From: an uncultured Oscillospiraceae bacterium
GTDB taxonomy: Bacteria > Bacillota > Clostridia > Oscillospirales > Oscillospiraceae
Assembly: GCA_900763685.1 (NCBI GenBank)
Contig: CAAFLF010000028.1
Span: 1-20,571 of the forward strand
Length of the DNA: 20,571 bases
Direction of reading: 5' to 3'
The notes below the pieces were generated by a model, which saw nothing but the letters and a program-made list of their open reading frames with translations, did not search any database and was not told the DNA's origin. Shown piece by piece: positions 7,343-13,280 of this stretch (its first letter is position 1; every line of letters begins with the position of its first letter). Both the position numbers and the translations under genes were made by a program.

Positions 7343-8476
7343 ATGCGTATTTCCCAAGATCGGGCCGCCCCCGCGCGGCTCCTCGCCTGGTTCCGCGCCA
7401 ACGCCATGCCGGTGATCGCCGTGCTGGCGGCGGCCGTCACCGCCCTCTTCGTCCCGCCGGACCGGGCATACCTGGGCTACTATGACCTCCGGACCCTGGC
7501 CTGCCTCCTTTCGGTGCTGGCGGTGGTGGGCGGCTTCCGCCGCCTGGGCCTCTTCTCCGTCCTGGCGGAGCGGCTGCTGCGGCGCTTCCATACCGCCCGC
7601 TCCGTGGTGACGGCCCTGGTGCTGCTGACGCTTCTCGCCTCCCTGCTGCTGACCAACGACACCGCCCTCCTGACCTTCCTGCCCCTCAGCGCCCTGACGC
7701 TCCGGGCGGCGGGGGAGGAGCGGTACCTGGGCTGGGCCTTTCTGCTCCAGAACCTGGCGGCCAACCTGGGCGGGATGCTGACGCCCTTCGGCAATCCCCA
7801 GAACCTCTACCTCTACAGTCATTTCGCCATCCCCGCCGGGGAGTTTTTGGGCGTCATGCTGCCGCCCTTCCTCCTCTCCGTGGCGCTGATCCTGCTCTGC
7901 TGCCTCCGGGTGGATCCGGAGCCCGTCTCGGTCCCGGTCCGGGCGGAGGCGGTGGACGGCAGGCGTGCGGCGGCGCTGACGGTCCTCTTCCTCCTGGCGG
8001 TGGCCATGGTCCTGCGCCTCCTCCCCTGGCAGGCGGGCCTGCCGGTGCTCCTCCTGACCCTGGCGCTCCTGGACCGGAAGGCCCTCGCGGGGGTGGACTG
8101 GGGCCTGCTCCTGACCTTCGCCGCCTTCTTCACCTTCTCGGGGAACCTCGCCCGGATGGAGCCGGTGCGGCGGCTCTTTTCGGAGCTTCTCTCCCACGGG
8201 ACCATGCTGGTCTCGGCCCTGGTGAGCCAGGTCATCAGCAATGTCCCCGCCGCCATCCTCCTGAGCCAGTTCACGGCGGACTACCGGGGCCTCCTGCTGG
8301 GGGTGAACATCGGCGGCGCCGGGACATTGGTGGCCTCCCTCGCGAGCCTCATCACCTTCCGGGAGTATACGAAGCGGGTCCCCGGGGGCGGCGGACGCTT
8401 CCTGGCCCTCTTCAGCGCCGTGAGCTTCGCCTTCCTGGCCGTCCTGCTTCTGGCCATGACAGCCCTGCCCCTCTGA
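7343..8476 (+). CDS. SLC13/ArsB-type (CitMHS-like) anion permease
   Basis: A 377-residue polytopic membrane protein with about ten hydrophobic segments in two halves. Each half carries an ion-transporter-superfamily motif: LLTNDTALLTF (102-112) with NLGGMLTPFGNPQN (141-154), and VISNVPAAILLS (297-308) with NIGGAGTLVASLAS (322-335). These paired Asn-Asp/Pro and Gly-Asn-Pro loops are typical of the CitT/ArsB/NhaD clan, which moves dicarboxylates, arsenite, sulfate or sodium. It is somewhat shorter than the usual 400-450 residues. GAGG lies 8 nt before the ATG, overlapping the end of the upstream GNAT gene. The substrate is not determinable; arsenite or a small organic anion are candidates. Confidence 0.82.
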   Translation: MRISQDRAAPARLLAWFRANAMPVIAVLAAAVTALFVPPDRAYLGYYDLRTLACLLSVLAVVGGFRRLGLFSVLAERLLRRFHTARSVVTALVLLTLLASLLLTNDTALLTFLPLSALTLRAAGEERYLGWAFLLQNLAANLGGMLTPFGNPQNLYLYSHFAIPAGEFLGVMLPPFLLSVALILLCCLRVDPEPVSVPVRAEAVDGRRAAALTVLFLLAVAMVLRLLPWQAGLPVLLLTLALLDRKALAGVDWGLLLTFAAFFTFSGNLARMEPVRRLFSELLSHGTMLVSALVSQVISNVPAAILLSQFTADYRGLLLGVNIGGAGTLVASLASLITFREYTKRVPGGGGRFLALFSAVSFAFLAVLLLAMTALPL

Positions 8477-8482
8477 GCCATC

Positions 8483-8511
8483 TTGCCCCCATTCCCCACA
8501 TATGCTAAAAT
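8483..8511 (+). promoter_or_regulatory. Promoter upstream of the membrane protein gene
   Basis: TTGCCC (8483-8488), a 17-nt spacer ending TGC, and TAAAAT (8506-8511). The extended -10 compensates for a weak -35. Confidence 0.6.
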
Positions 8512-8573
8512 AGAGAAAGCGGCCTCCGCCGCCAAACATCGAGAAAGGACCGCCTCCGGGCGGGGTGAACCAC

Positions 8574-9410
8574 ATGCGGGAGAGAAACGGAACCACCTGG
8601 GCCCTGGCGGCGGCGCTGCTGGCGGCCGCCATTTTGTCCTTCGCCCTGGTGACGCCCTGGGCCGCCTCAGCGGAGACCCATGAGGCCTCCCTCGCGGCGC
8701 TGGAGGAGAAGCAGTCCACCGTCCTGGAGCTGGCGGCGGCCTCCACCGCCGCCTCCGCGGCCATTACGCTGCTGCCCGGGGACGCCGCCACCCCCATCGC
8801 CGACAAGCTCGCGGACATCAGCGGCTACTTCCTCCTGGCCCTCTGCGCCATCTACCTGGAAAAGTACCTCCTGACGGTGACGGCCTACGCCGCCTTCCGC
8901 CTCCTGGTCCCGGCGGCCTGCCTGCTGCTGGCGGCCTGGCTCCTGGCGGGGCGGGACTGGCTCCGGAAGGCCGGGTGGAAGCTCCTGGTCTTCGGCCTTG
9001 CCATCGTCCTGGTGATCCCCGCCAGCGTCAAGGTCTCCGGCATGATCGAGGATACCTACCGCCTCTCCATGGAGGAGACCCTCCAGCAGGCGAAAGACAC
9101 TACCGCCGCCGTGGAGGACAGCGCCCAGTCCGGGGAGACCGAGACTGACCAGGGCTTCCTGGGCGGCCTCTTCTCCAAGGTGACGGAGGGCATCTCCCAG
9201 GCCGCGGGCAACCTCGCGGACCGGGTGGGCCAGCTCCTCAACCGCTTCCTGGAGGCCCTGGCCGTGACGCTGGTGACCTCCTGCCTCATCCCCATCCTGG
9301 TGCTGCTCTTCTTCGTGTGGCTGGTGAAGTTCATCTGGGGCATCGACCTCCCCGCCCCCAAGCCCCTCCCCGGCAGCCGCCCCCGCCGCCAAGAGCGATC
9401 CCCCCAGTGA
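8574..9410 (+). CDS. Uncharacterised multi-pass membrane protein
   Basis: A 278-residue protein that I do not recognise as a named family. Hydrophobic segments lie at about 9-29, 83-103, 106-124, 135-152 and 234-256. Between the first two is a roughly 50-residue Ala-rich, probably extracytoplasmic stretch. Between the fourth and fifth is an acidic loop of about 80 residues containing a helical, possibly amphipathic, segment (GLFSKVTEGISQAAGNLADR). The C-terminus is Pro/Arg-rich. I place the start at ATG 8574 because GGGGTGA, 5 nt upstream, is a good Shine-Dalgarno site; a GTG three codons earlier is the alternative. A small hairpin (8550-8563) precedes it. No partner function can be inferred from the neighbours. 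Confidence 0.75.
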   Translation: MRERNGTTWALAAALLAAAILSFALVTPWAASAETHEASLAALEEKQSTVLELAAASTAASAAITLLPGDAATPIADKLADISGYFLLALCAIYLEKYLLTVTAYAAFRLLVPAACLLLAAWLLAGRDWLRKAGWKLLVFGLAIVLVIPASVKVSGMIEDTYRLSMEETLQQAKDTTAAVEDSAQSGETETDQGFLGGLFSKVTEGISQAAGNLADRVGQLLNRFLEALAVTLVTSCLIPILVLLFFVWLVKFIWGIDLPAPKPLPGSRPRRQERSPQ

Positions 9411-9423
9411 CCCCCGCCATCCC
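9401..9423 (+). repeat. 23-bp direct repeat, copy 1
   Basis: CCCCCAGTGACCCC followed by C and GCCATCCC. It overlaps the stop codon of the upstream membrane protein gene. Copy 2 at 9936-9958 differs at one position; together they flank the GNAT gene. Confidence 0.8.
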
Positions 9424-9452
9424 TGAGACTTTGCCCGTTAGGAGGCGTGAGC

Positions 9453-9902
9453 ATGGAAGGAAACTGTCGGATCCGGGAGCTCCGGAAGGAGGAGATCGGG
9501 GAAGCGCTGGACCTGGTCTCCCATGTGTTTCAGGCGTACGAGGCCCCGGATTACACGGAGGAGGGCGTGGAGACGTTCTATCAAAGCGCCCATGAGGAGG
9601 GCTACCTCGCCCAGCTTCGCTGGTACGGCGCGTTTGCCCCGGAGGGGCTGGTGGGCGTCCTGGCGACAAGGAGCGGCGGGGCCCACATCGCCCTGTTCTT
9701 TGTGGAGGGAAAGCGCCACCGGCAGGGCATCGGGAAGCGCCTTTTCCAGGCGGCGGAAGCCGACAACCGTTCAGAGCGGATGACGGTGAACTCCTCCCCC
9801 TACGCCGTCCCCGTGTACCATAGGCTGGGCTTCCGGGATACGGACGCCGAGCGGGTGGTGAACGGCCTGCGCTTCACGCCGATGGAGCGGAGACCGCACT
9901 GA
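9453..9902 (+). CDS. GNAT-family N-acetyltransferase
   Basis: A 149-residue single-domain GNAT. It has the opening IRELRKEEIGEALDLV, the beta-4 segment HIALFFVEGKRHRQGIGKRL (78-97) with the acetyl-CoA loop RQGIGK, and a closing VNSSPYAVPVYHRLGF (112-127), where the Tyr in VYHRLGF is the usual proton-donor position. The ATG at 9453 has AGGAGG 7 nt upstream, whereas the in-frame GTG at 9447 would overlap that site. The substrate is unknown; relatives acetylate small molecules or peptide amines. The gene is bracketed by a near-identical 23-bp direct repeat, so it may be a cassette acquired or duplicated as a unit. Confidence 0.88.
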   Translation: MEGNCRIRELRKEEIGEALDLVSHVFQAYEAPDYTEEGVETFYQSAHEEGYLAQLRWYGAFAPEGLVGVLATRSGGAHIALFFVEGKRHRQGIGKRLFQAAEADNRSERMTVNSSPYAVPVYHRLGFRDTDAERVVNGLRFTPMERRPH

Positions 9903-9935
9903 TCCACCCTCCCCTCCGCCACAGCGGGGAAGAAG

Positions 9936-9958
9936 CCCCCAGTGACCCCAGCCATCCC
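9936..9958 (+). repeat. 23-bp direct repeat, copy 2
   Basis: Identical to 9401-9423 at 22 of 23 positions (A instead of C at the fifteenth base). It lies 24 bp before the start codon of the 62-residue membrane peptide gene. Confidence 0.8.
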
Positions 9959-9981
9959 GCAGGGGAGGAAAGGAGAGGACC

Positions 9982-10170
9982 ATGAGAAAGAGGATCGCGG
10001 AGATCCTACTCACCTTCGCGATACTGGCGGTGCTCAGTTTTATTTTCTGGAAGGCTGGATGGCTGACAACGGTGCGGGAGGTCGGGACGCTCTTCGCGAT
10101 CGTCGCCGCGGTGATCGTCATCGATCTTGCCGGGACGTTTGTCCGGAAAAAGATACGGGGCTGCCAGTAA
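9982..10170 (+). CDS. Small two-segment membrane protein
   Basis: A 62-residue protein with hydrophobic segments at about 6-27 and 33-52 and basic ends (MRKR at the start, VRKKIRG near the end), so both termini are probably cytoplasmic. An excellent AGGAGAGG site lies just before the ATG, which supports it as a real gene. No family recognised. It follows the GNAT gene by 79 bp and the second direct-repeat copy by 23 bp, so it may be expressed from the same upstream transcript. Confidence 0.7.
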   Translation: MRKRIAEILLTFAILAVLSFIFWKAGWLTTVREVGTLFAIVAAVIVIDLAGTFVRKKIRGCQ

Positions 10171-10216
10171 GCTTCCCGCTTCGCGGCGGGGATCCGTCCC
10201 CCCGCCAAACTCCCTC

Positions 10217-10244
10217 TTGACAAGCGCCAATTTTTGGCGATAAT
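10217..10244 (+). promoter_or_regulatory. Promoter with palindromic spacer upstream of the MATE pseudogene
   Basis: A perfect TTGACA (10217-10222) is followed after 16 nt by GATAAT (10239-10244), or after 17 nt by ATAATA. The spacer is almost entirely an inverted repeat, CGCCAA-TTT-TTGGCG (10225-10239), the form expected of an operator for a dimeric repressor. In a MATE gene context a local multidrug-responsive repressor is plausible but unproven. Confidence 0.65.
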
Positions 10245-10253
10245 AGCTTTACG

Positions 10254-10290
10254 GAGCCCGCCGTCCGGCGGGCTCTTCCTACTTTTTCGG
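10254..10290 (+). terminator. Leader hairpin with T-rich tail (terminator or attenuator)
   Basis: GAGCCCGCC (10254-10262) pairs perfectly with GGCGGGCTC (10267-10275) around GTCC, followed by TTCCTACTTTTT. It starts about ten bases after the -10 box, inside the MATE leader. It could be an attenuator for that transcript or a terminator for reads from the upstream small gene. The T-run is interrupted, so efficiency is uncertain. Confidence 0.5.
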
Positions 10291-10326
10291 GAAGCCCTCG
10301 CTTCCCACAGAAACGGAGCGATACCC

Positions 10327-11251
10327 ATGACCAGGGACGATTTCGGTACGGAGCGGGTGAGCCGCATCCTCCTGCATCTGGCGCCGCCGGTGATGCTGGC
10401 CCAGCTCATCCAAGCCCTCTACAACATCGTGGACAGCTTCTTCGTGGGCCGGTACTCGGACGCCGGGCTCACGGCCCTCTCCATCATCTACCCTCTGCAG
10501 CTTTTGATGATCGCCCTGGCGGTGGGCACCGGCGTCGGCATCAACACCGCCATCGCCCACTACCTGGGCTTCCGGCCCTCCCCGCCCCTGCGCCGCTACC
10601 CGGCTCTCGCCGGGCGCATCTACCGCCTGGGCATCCCCAACATCCTGATGCAGTCGGCCTACACCTTCTAAATCCTGGGCCTGAACCTGATCCTCGCCAC
10701 CTTCTCGGACCAGGCCGTCACGGCCCTGGGCCTCTACTACAAGTGGCAGACCTTCTTCTTCATCCCCCTGGGAGCCCTGCAGACCTGCATGGTGCCCATC
10801 GTCAGCTTCAACTACGCCGCCCGGCGCCTGGACCGCTGCCGGGGAGACCCTGAAGGTCTCCCTCCTCCTGGGCCTTGGATTGATGTTCCTGGGCCTTCTC
10901 TGCTTTGAGTTTCTGCCGGGTCCCATGCTCCGGGTCTTCTCCCGGGACGAGCTGGTGATCTCCATCGGCAGCTACGGCTTCCGCTGGATCGGGGCGAGCT
11001 TCCTGCCGCTTGTCACGAGCCTCATCTTCCCGGTCTTCTTCCAGGCCGTGGGCTATGCCTGGAAGAGCTCGCTTCTTACGATCCTCCGGATGGTGGCGCT
11101 CTTCGTGCCCCTGGGCTGGGCGCTGTCCCTTCTGGGGCTCCACGCCTTCTGGCTGACCTTCCCCATCACGGAGACGGTGACGAGCCTTGTTGGCTTCCTC
11201 TTCTACCGCCAGTTCCTCCGCCGGGAGGGCGCCCTGCCGGAGAGGAAGTGA
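10327..11251 (+). pseudogene. Disrupted MATE-family multidrug efflux gene
   Basis: The intact ancestor would be a twelve-helix sodium- or proton-driven drug antiporter of about 450 residues. The opening (FGTERVSRILLHLAPPVMLA, then YNIVDSFFVGRYSDAGLTAL) and the late segments (ALGLYYKWQTFFFIPLGALQ, VPIVSFNYAARR) are clear MATE sequence. Three lesions are visible. First, an in-frame internal deletion joins helix-2 sequence ending AHYLG directly to FRPSPPLRRYP, losing roughly 120-140 residues (helices 3-6). Second, TAA at 10669-10671 interrupts YTF-ILGLN where a Tyr codon is expected. Third, an extra G in the GGGG run at 10841-10844 shifts the frame; removing it restores RRLDRCRETLKVSLLLG. The remaining frame then runs to the stop at 11249-11251. 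Promoter and start region are still intact. Confidence 0.9.
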
Positions 11252-11254
11252 CCC

Positions 11255-11488
11255 ATGTCCATCCCACTTTTCGCCGTCGTCACCTTGCGGAGGGACGACC
11301 CCGCGACCGGCGTCCCCGCCGGAGCGGAAGGGACGGTGGTGGCCGTCCACGGAAACGGGGAAGCGTATACCGTGGAGTTCTTCGACGGGAACGGCGATAC
11401 CATCGAGGCCTCCCTCCTCCGGGACTACCGTCCGGAGGAGCTGGCAGTAAAATGGAGGCCGGAAGCGCCGGCGCTCCCGCCGGAATAG
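11255..11488 (+). CDS. DUF4926-like small protein
   Basis: A 77-residue soluble protein with the DUF4926 pattern: LFAVVTLRRD, PAGAEGTVVAVHGNGEAYTV, EFFDGNGDTIEASLL. This is an SH3-like small beta barrel with a conserved G-TVV core. Its function is not established; members are often found near toxin-antitoxin or defence genes. The ATG lies 3 bp after the MATE stop with GAGGAAG upstream, so it was probably translationally linked to the now-broken gene. The C-terminal tail is Pro/Ala-rich. A 14-bp terminator follows at 11515. Confidence 0.7.
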   Translation: MSIPLFAVVTLRRDDPATGVPAGAEGTVVAVHGNGEAYTVEFFDGNGDTIEASLLRDYRPEELAVKWRPEAPALPPE

Positions 11489-11514
11489 TCAGGGAAGCCA
11501 TAAAATGGAAAACG

Positions 11515-11547
11515 AAAGGGGCGGGAGCGGAGGCTTCCGTCCCTTTT
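11515..11547 (+). terminator. Intrinsic terminator after the DUF4926-like gene
   Basis: The arms 11515-11528 and 11533-11546 pair along all 14 positions, with two G-T wobbles, around a GGAG loop, and end in TTTT. Confidence 0.75.
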
Positions 11548-11825
11548 GCTAACTTCCGAAATTTTGGAAGCGTCAAAACGGCGGCGAAAAAGTTTTTTCT
11601 CCGCCGTTGCACGGAAACGCGCGAAAAACAGGCGGGGGAGACCCCGGGGTCAGAGGGACTTTTCGCCGGAAATCAGCGGCGGAAGACCTCGCCCTGCCCC
11701 TCTACCAGGGGGACGGCTTTCCAGGCCCGCTTCCGATGGGAGGGGGCCTTCCTCCCGTGCCATTGGCCAAAGGTTGGAGATTTCCTGCTTTTGCCAGAAA
11801 AGAGCTGGCCGGGCGCGTCCGGCGA
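11548..11825 (+). other. Gene-free, palindrome-rich intergenic stretch
   Basis: No coding sequence with a plausible start and ribosome site was found. It contains an 18-bp near-palindrome (11553-11570), a 32-bp inverted repeat with one mismatch (11577-11608) whose centre is an A-run facing a T-run, and a perfect 12-bp palindrome GACCCCGGGGTC (11640-11651). Open frames here start without Shine-Dalgarno sites and have low-complexity products. Confidence 0.6.
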
Positions 11826-11861
11826 AAAAAGCGTCCCCTCCTCCGGGAGGGGACGCTTTTT
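11826..11861. terminator. Bidirectional intrinsic terminator
   Basis: An 11-bp GC stem (11831-11841 with 11846-11856, loop TCCG) is extended by five A-T pairs, giving a T-run on both strands. It ends the minus-strand dehydrogenase gene, whose stop codon is 15 bp away, and blocks plus-strand read-through. Confidence 0.9.
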
Positions 11862-11875
11862 GGGACAGTTTTCGT

Positions 11876-12898
11876 TTACTTGGGCAGGCGGACCATGTCC
11901 GGCGTGATCTCCGCCAGGGAGTAGGCGCCGCACATGGCCATGGTGTCCGTCAGCTCGGCGCGGAGCTTCTCCACGTAGGCCCGGACGCCCTCGGCGCCGC
12001 CGCCGTAGACGGCGGTGACGAAGGGACGGCCGATGAGCACGGCGTCCGCGCCCAGCGCCAGAGCCTTGAAGACGTCCATGCCGGTGCGGATGCCGCCGTC
12101 CACGAAGATCTTCAGCTTGCCGCCCACGGCCGCGGCGATCTCCGGCAGGACCTCCGCCGTGGCGGGACACTGGTCCAGCACCCGGCCGCCGTGGTTGGAG
12201 ACCACGATGCCGGCGGCTCCGGCGGCCAGGGCCTTCTCGGCGCCCCGGACGGTCATGATGCCCTTGAGAAGGAAGGGCTTCTCCGCCCACTGGACGATGG
12301 TCTTCAGCTCCTCCACGGTCTTGCTGCCGGCGGGTGGGTTGCAGTTTTTCAGGAAGGGGAGACCGGCGGCGTCGATGTCCATGGCGATGGCGATGGGCTT
12401 CGCCGTCTGGGCGGCGGCCATCTTCTCCCGCACCAGCTCCATGTTCCAGGGCTTGATGGTGGGGACGCCCGCGCCGCCCGCCGCGCCGATGGCATGGAGG
12501 GCGGCGGCCATGACGGCGGGGTCCACGCCGTCGCCGGTGAAGGCGGCGATGCCGGCTTGGCGGCAGGCGGGGACCAGGATATCGTTGTAGGCGGCGTCAT
12601 CGTAGAGGTCGCCGTAGTGGAGCTTCATGGCGCCGATGGGGGCGGCGAAGACCGGCAGGTCAAAGGTCTGGCCAAAGAGCGAGAGCTGGGTGTCCGGCTG
12701 GCGGTTCTCGCCGATGGTGTCCATGTTGACGCAGATCTCCTGCCACTTCTGGTAGTTGCGGATGAAGCCGGTGCCCAGGCCCTTGGCGCCGGGGCCGGGG
12801 ATGGTGTTGCGGCAGCCCTGGCCGCTGCAGACGGGGCAGGCCTTGCAGTAGGGGCCCACCCGGCCCCGGGCGGCGGAGAGCACTTCAGGATAGGTCAT
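11876..12898 (-). CDS. FMN-dependent alpha-hydroxy-acid dehydrogenase/oxidase family protein
   Basis: A 340-residue TIM-barrel flavoprotein related to lactate oxidase and glycolate oxidase, which oxidise 2-hydroxy acids to 2-oxo acids. The FMN and catalytic signature is complete: LKGI (211-214, FMN lysine), SNHGGR (234-239, catalytic His and substrate-binding Arg), DGGIRTG (267-273) and GADAVLIGRP (283-292, phosphate binding). The N-terminus carries an extra cysteine cluster, C18-x2-C21-x2-C24-x4-C29, not found in classical aerobic oxidases; clostridial relatives I remember share it. In an anaerobe a dehydrogenase role with a non-oxygen acceptor is more likely. AGGAGG lies 9 nt upstream of the ATG. 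The gene is single, with its own promoter and terminator. Confidence 0.88.
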   Translation of the reverse strand: MTYPEVLSAARGRVGPYCKACPVCSGQGCRNTIPGPGAKGLGTGFIRNYQKWQEICVNMDTIGENRQPDTQLSLFGQTFDLPVFAAPIGAMKLHYGDLYDDAAYNDILVPACRQAGIAAFTGDGVDPAVMAAALHAIGAAGGAGVPTIKPWNMELVREKMAAAQTAKPIAIAMDIDAAGLPFLKNCNPPAGSKTVEELKTIVQWAEKPFLLKGIMTVRGAEKALAAGAAGIVVSNHGGRVLDQCPATAEVLPEIAAAVGGKLKIFVDGGIRTGMDVFKALALGADAVLIGRPFVTAVYGGGAEGVRAYVEKLRAELTDTMAMCGAYSLAEITPDMVRLPK

Positions 12899-12924
12899 GG
12901 AAGCATTCCTCCTGTTGGTTTTTT

Positions 12925-12953
12925 CCGGAAAACCCGGGGGTTTTCCGGTTTTT
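12925..12953 (-). promoter_or_regulatory. Leader hairpin of the dehydrogenase mRNA
   Basis: CCGGAAAACCC and GGGTTTTCCGG (12925-12948) form a stem of ten or more perfect pairs inside the predicted minus-strand leader, between the start point (near 12963) and the ribosome site. The T-run (12949-12953) lies on the plus strand, so as an intrinsic terminator it would stop plus-strand transcription; on the minus strand it is a stable 5' UTR structure. Confidence 0.5.
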
Positions 12954-12969
12954 CTCTTCAGACGCCGCC

Positions 12970-12998
12970 ATTATAATGCGCTTTCCCCGAAACCGCAA
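12970..12998 (-). promoter_or_regulatory. Promoter of the dehydrogenase gene
   Basis: On the minus strand TTGCGG (12998-12993), a 17-nt spacer and a perfect TATAAT (12975-12970). The leader would be about 65 nt. Confidence 0.75.
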
Positions 12999-13049
12999 GG
13001 GGGAAAACGCGCAAAGTTTCGTCAAACTGTTTGCCTGGGGAGGACCTCA

Positions 13050-13214
13050 ATGGAAAAACGAAATTCCGGTTGGATGGGCAGTCGAGCTGAAGTTAATCTT
13101 GCAAAAAAGTGCCCGGAAGTAACTCTTACAAACATTGCGGCAGTTCTTGACTCGCACCCAACGGCAACTTACAATAATCATGCTTTACCTATGCGCAGGA
13201 TAGGGCAACGCTGA
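13050..13214 (+). CDS. Hypothetical 54-residue ORF at the island's left edge
   Basis: The ATG has GGGGAGG about 7 nt upstream, and the frame stays open for 54 codons (begins MEKRNSGWMGSRAEV, ends ALPMRRIGQR). No family recognised, and no signal peptide or membrane segment. It is AT-richer than the genes to its left. The last third overlaps a strong promoter and the predicted small RNA, so it may be the remnant of a longer gene and not a functional one. Confidence 0.3.
   Translation: MEKRNSGWMGSRAEVNLAKKCPEVTLTNIAAVLDSHPTATYNNHALPMRRIGQR
13147..13175 (+). promoter_or_regulatory. Promoter of the candidate small RNA
   Basis: TTGACT (13147-13152), a 17-nt spacer and TACAAT (13170-13175) give one mismatch to consensus in each box. 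Transcription would start near 13182, about 100 nt before an intrinsic terminator. Confidence 0.6.
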
Positions 13215-13279
13215 GGAGCGACCTGAGCGGCGCGTAGGGCTTGCGGGAAGGCAGTATCTTCAACAGATGCTGCTTTTTT
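13182..13279 (+). ncRNA. Candidate structured small RNA of about 98 nt upstream of IS30
   Basis: Bounded by a good promoter and an intrinsic terminator, with no convincing coding sequence inside. CCTATGCGC (13188-13196) pairs along nine positions, one G-U, with GCGCGTAGG (13230-13238), closing a domain that holds an inner hairpin CGCT-GAGG-AGCG (13209-13220). The 3' end is the terminator stem. I do not recognise a known RNA family. Alternatively this is only an attenuated leader in front of the transposase. Confidence 0.4.
13251..13279 (+). terminator. Intrinsic terminator upstream of the IS30 transposase
   Basis: GCAGTATCT (13251-13259) and AGATGCTGC (13265-13273) pair over nine positions with one G-U, followed by TTTTTT. 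The sequence GGAAGGCAG (13246-13254) can instead pair with CTGCCTTCC (13281-13289) beyond the T-run, an alternative fold that would compete with the terminator. Confidence 0.8.
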
Positions 13280-13280
13280 G

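Noticed and set aside
7199..8818. Minus-strand frame opposite the permease
   Set aside because: Composition is Glu/Gly/Gln/Arg-rich with no motif, and the plus strand carries clear transporter sequence.
11546..12976. Plus-strand frame across the intergenic region and opposite the dehydrogenase
   Set aside because: The dehydrogenase on the minus strand has complete catalytic motifs, a promoter and a terminator; this frame has none.
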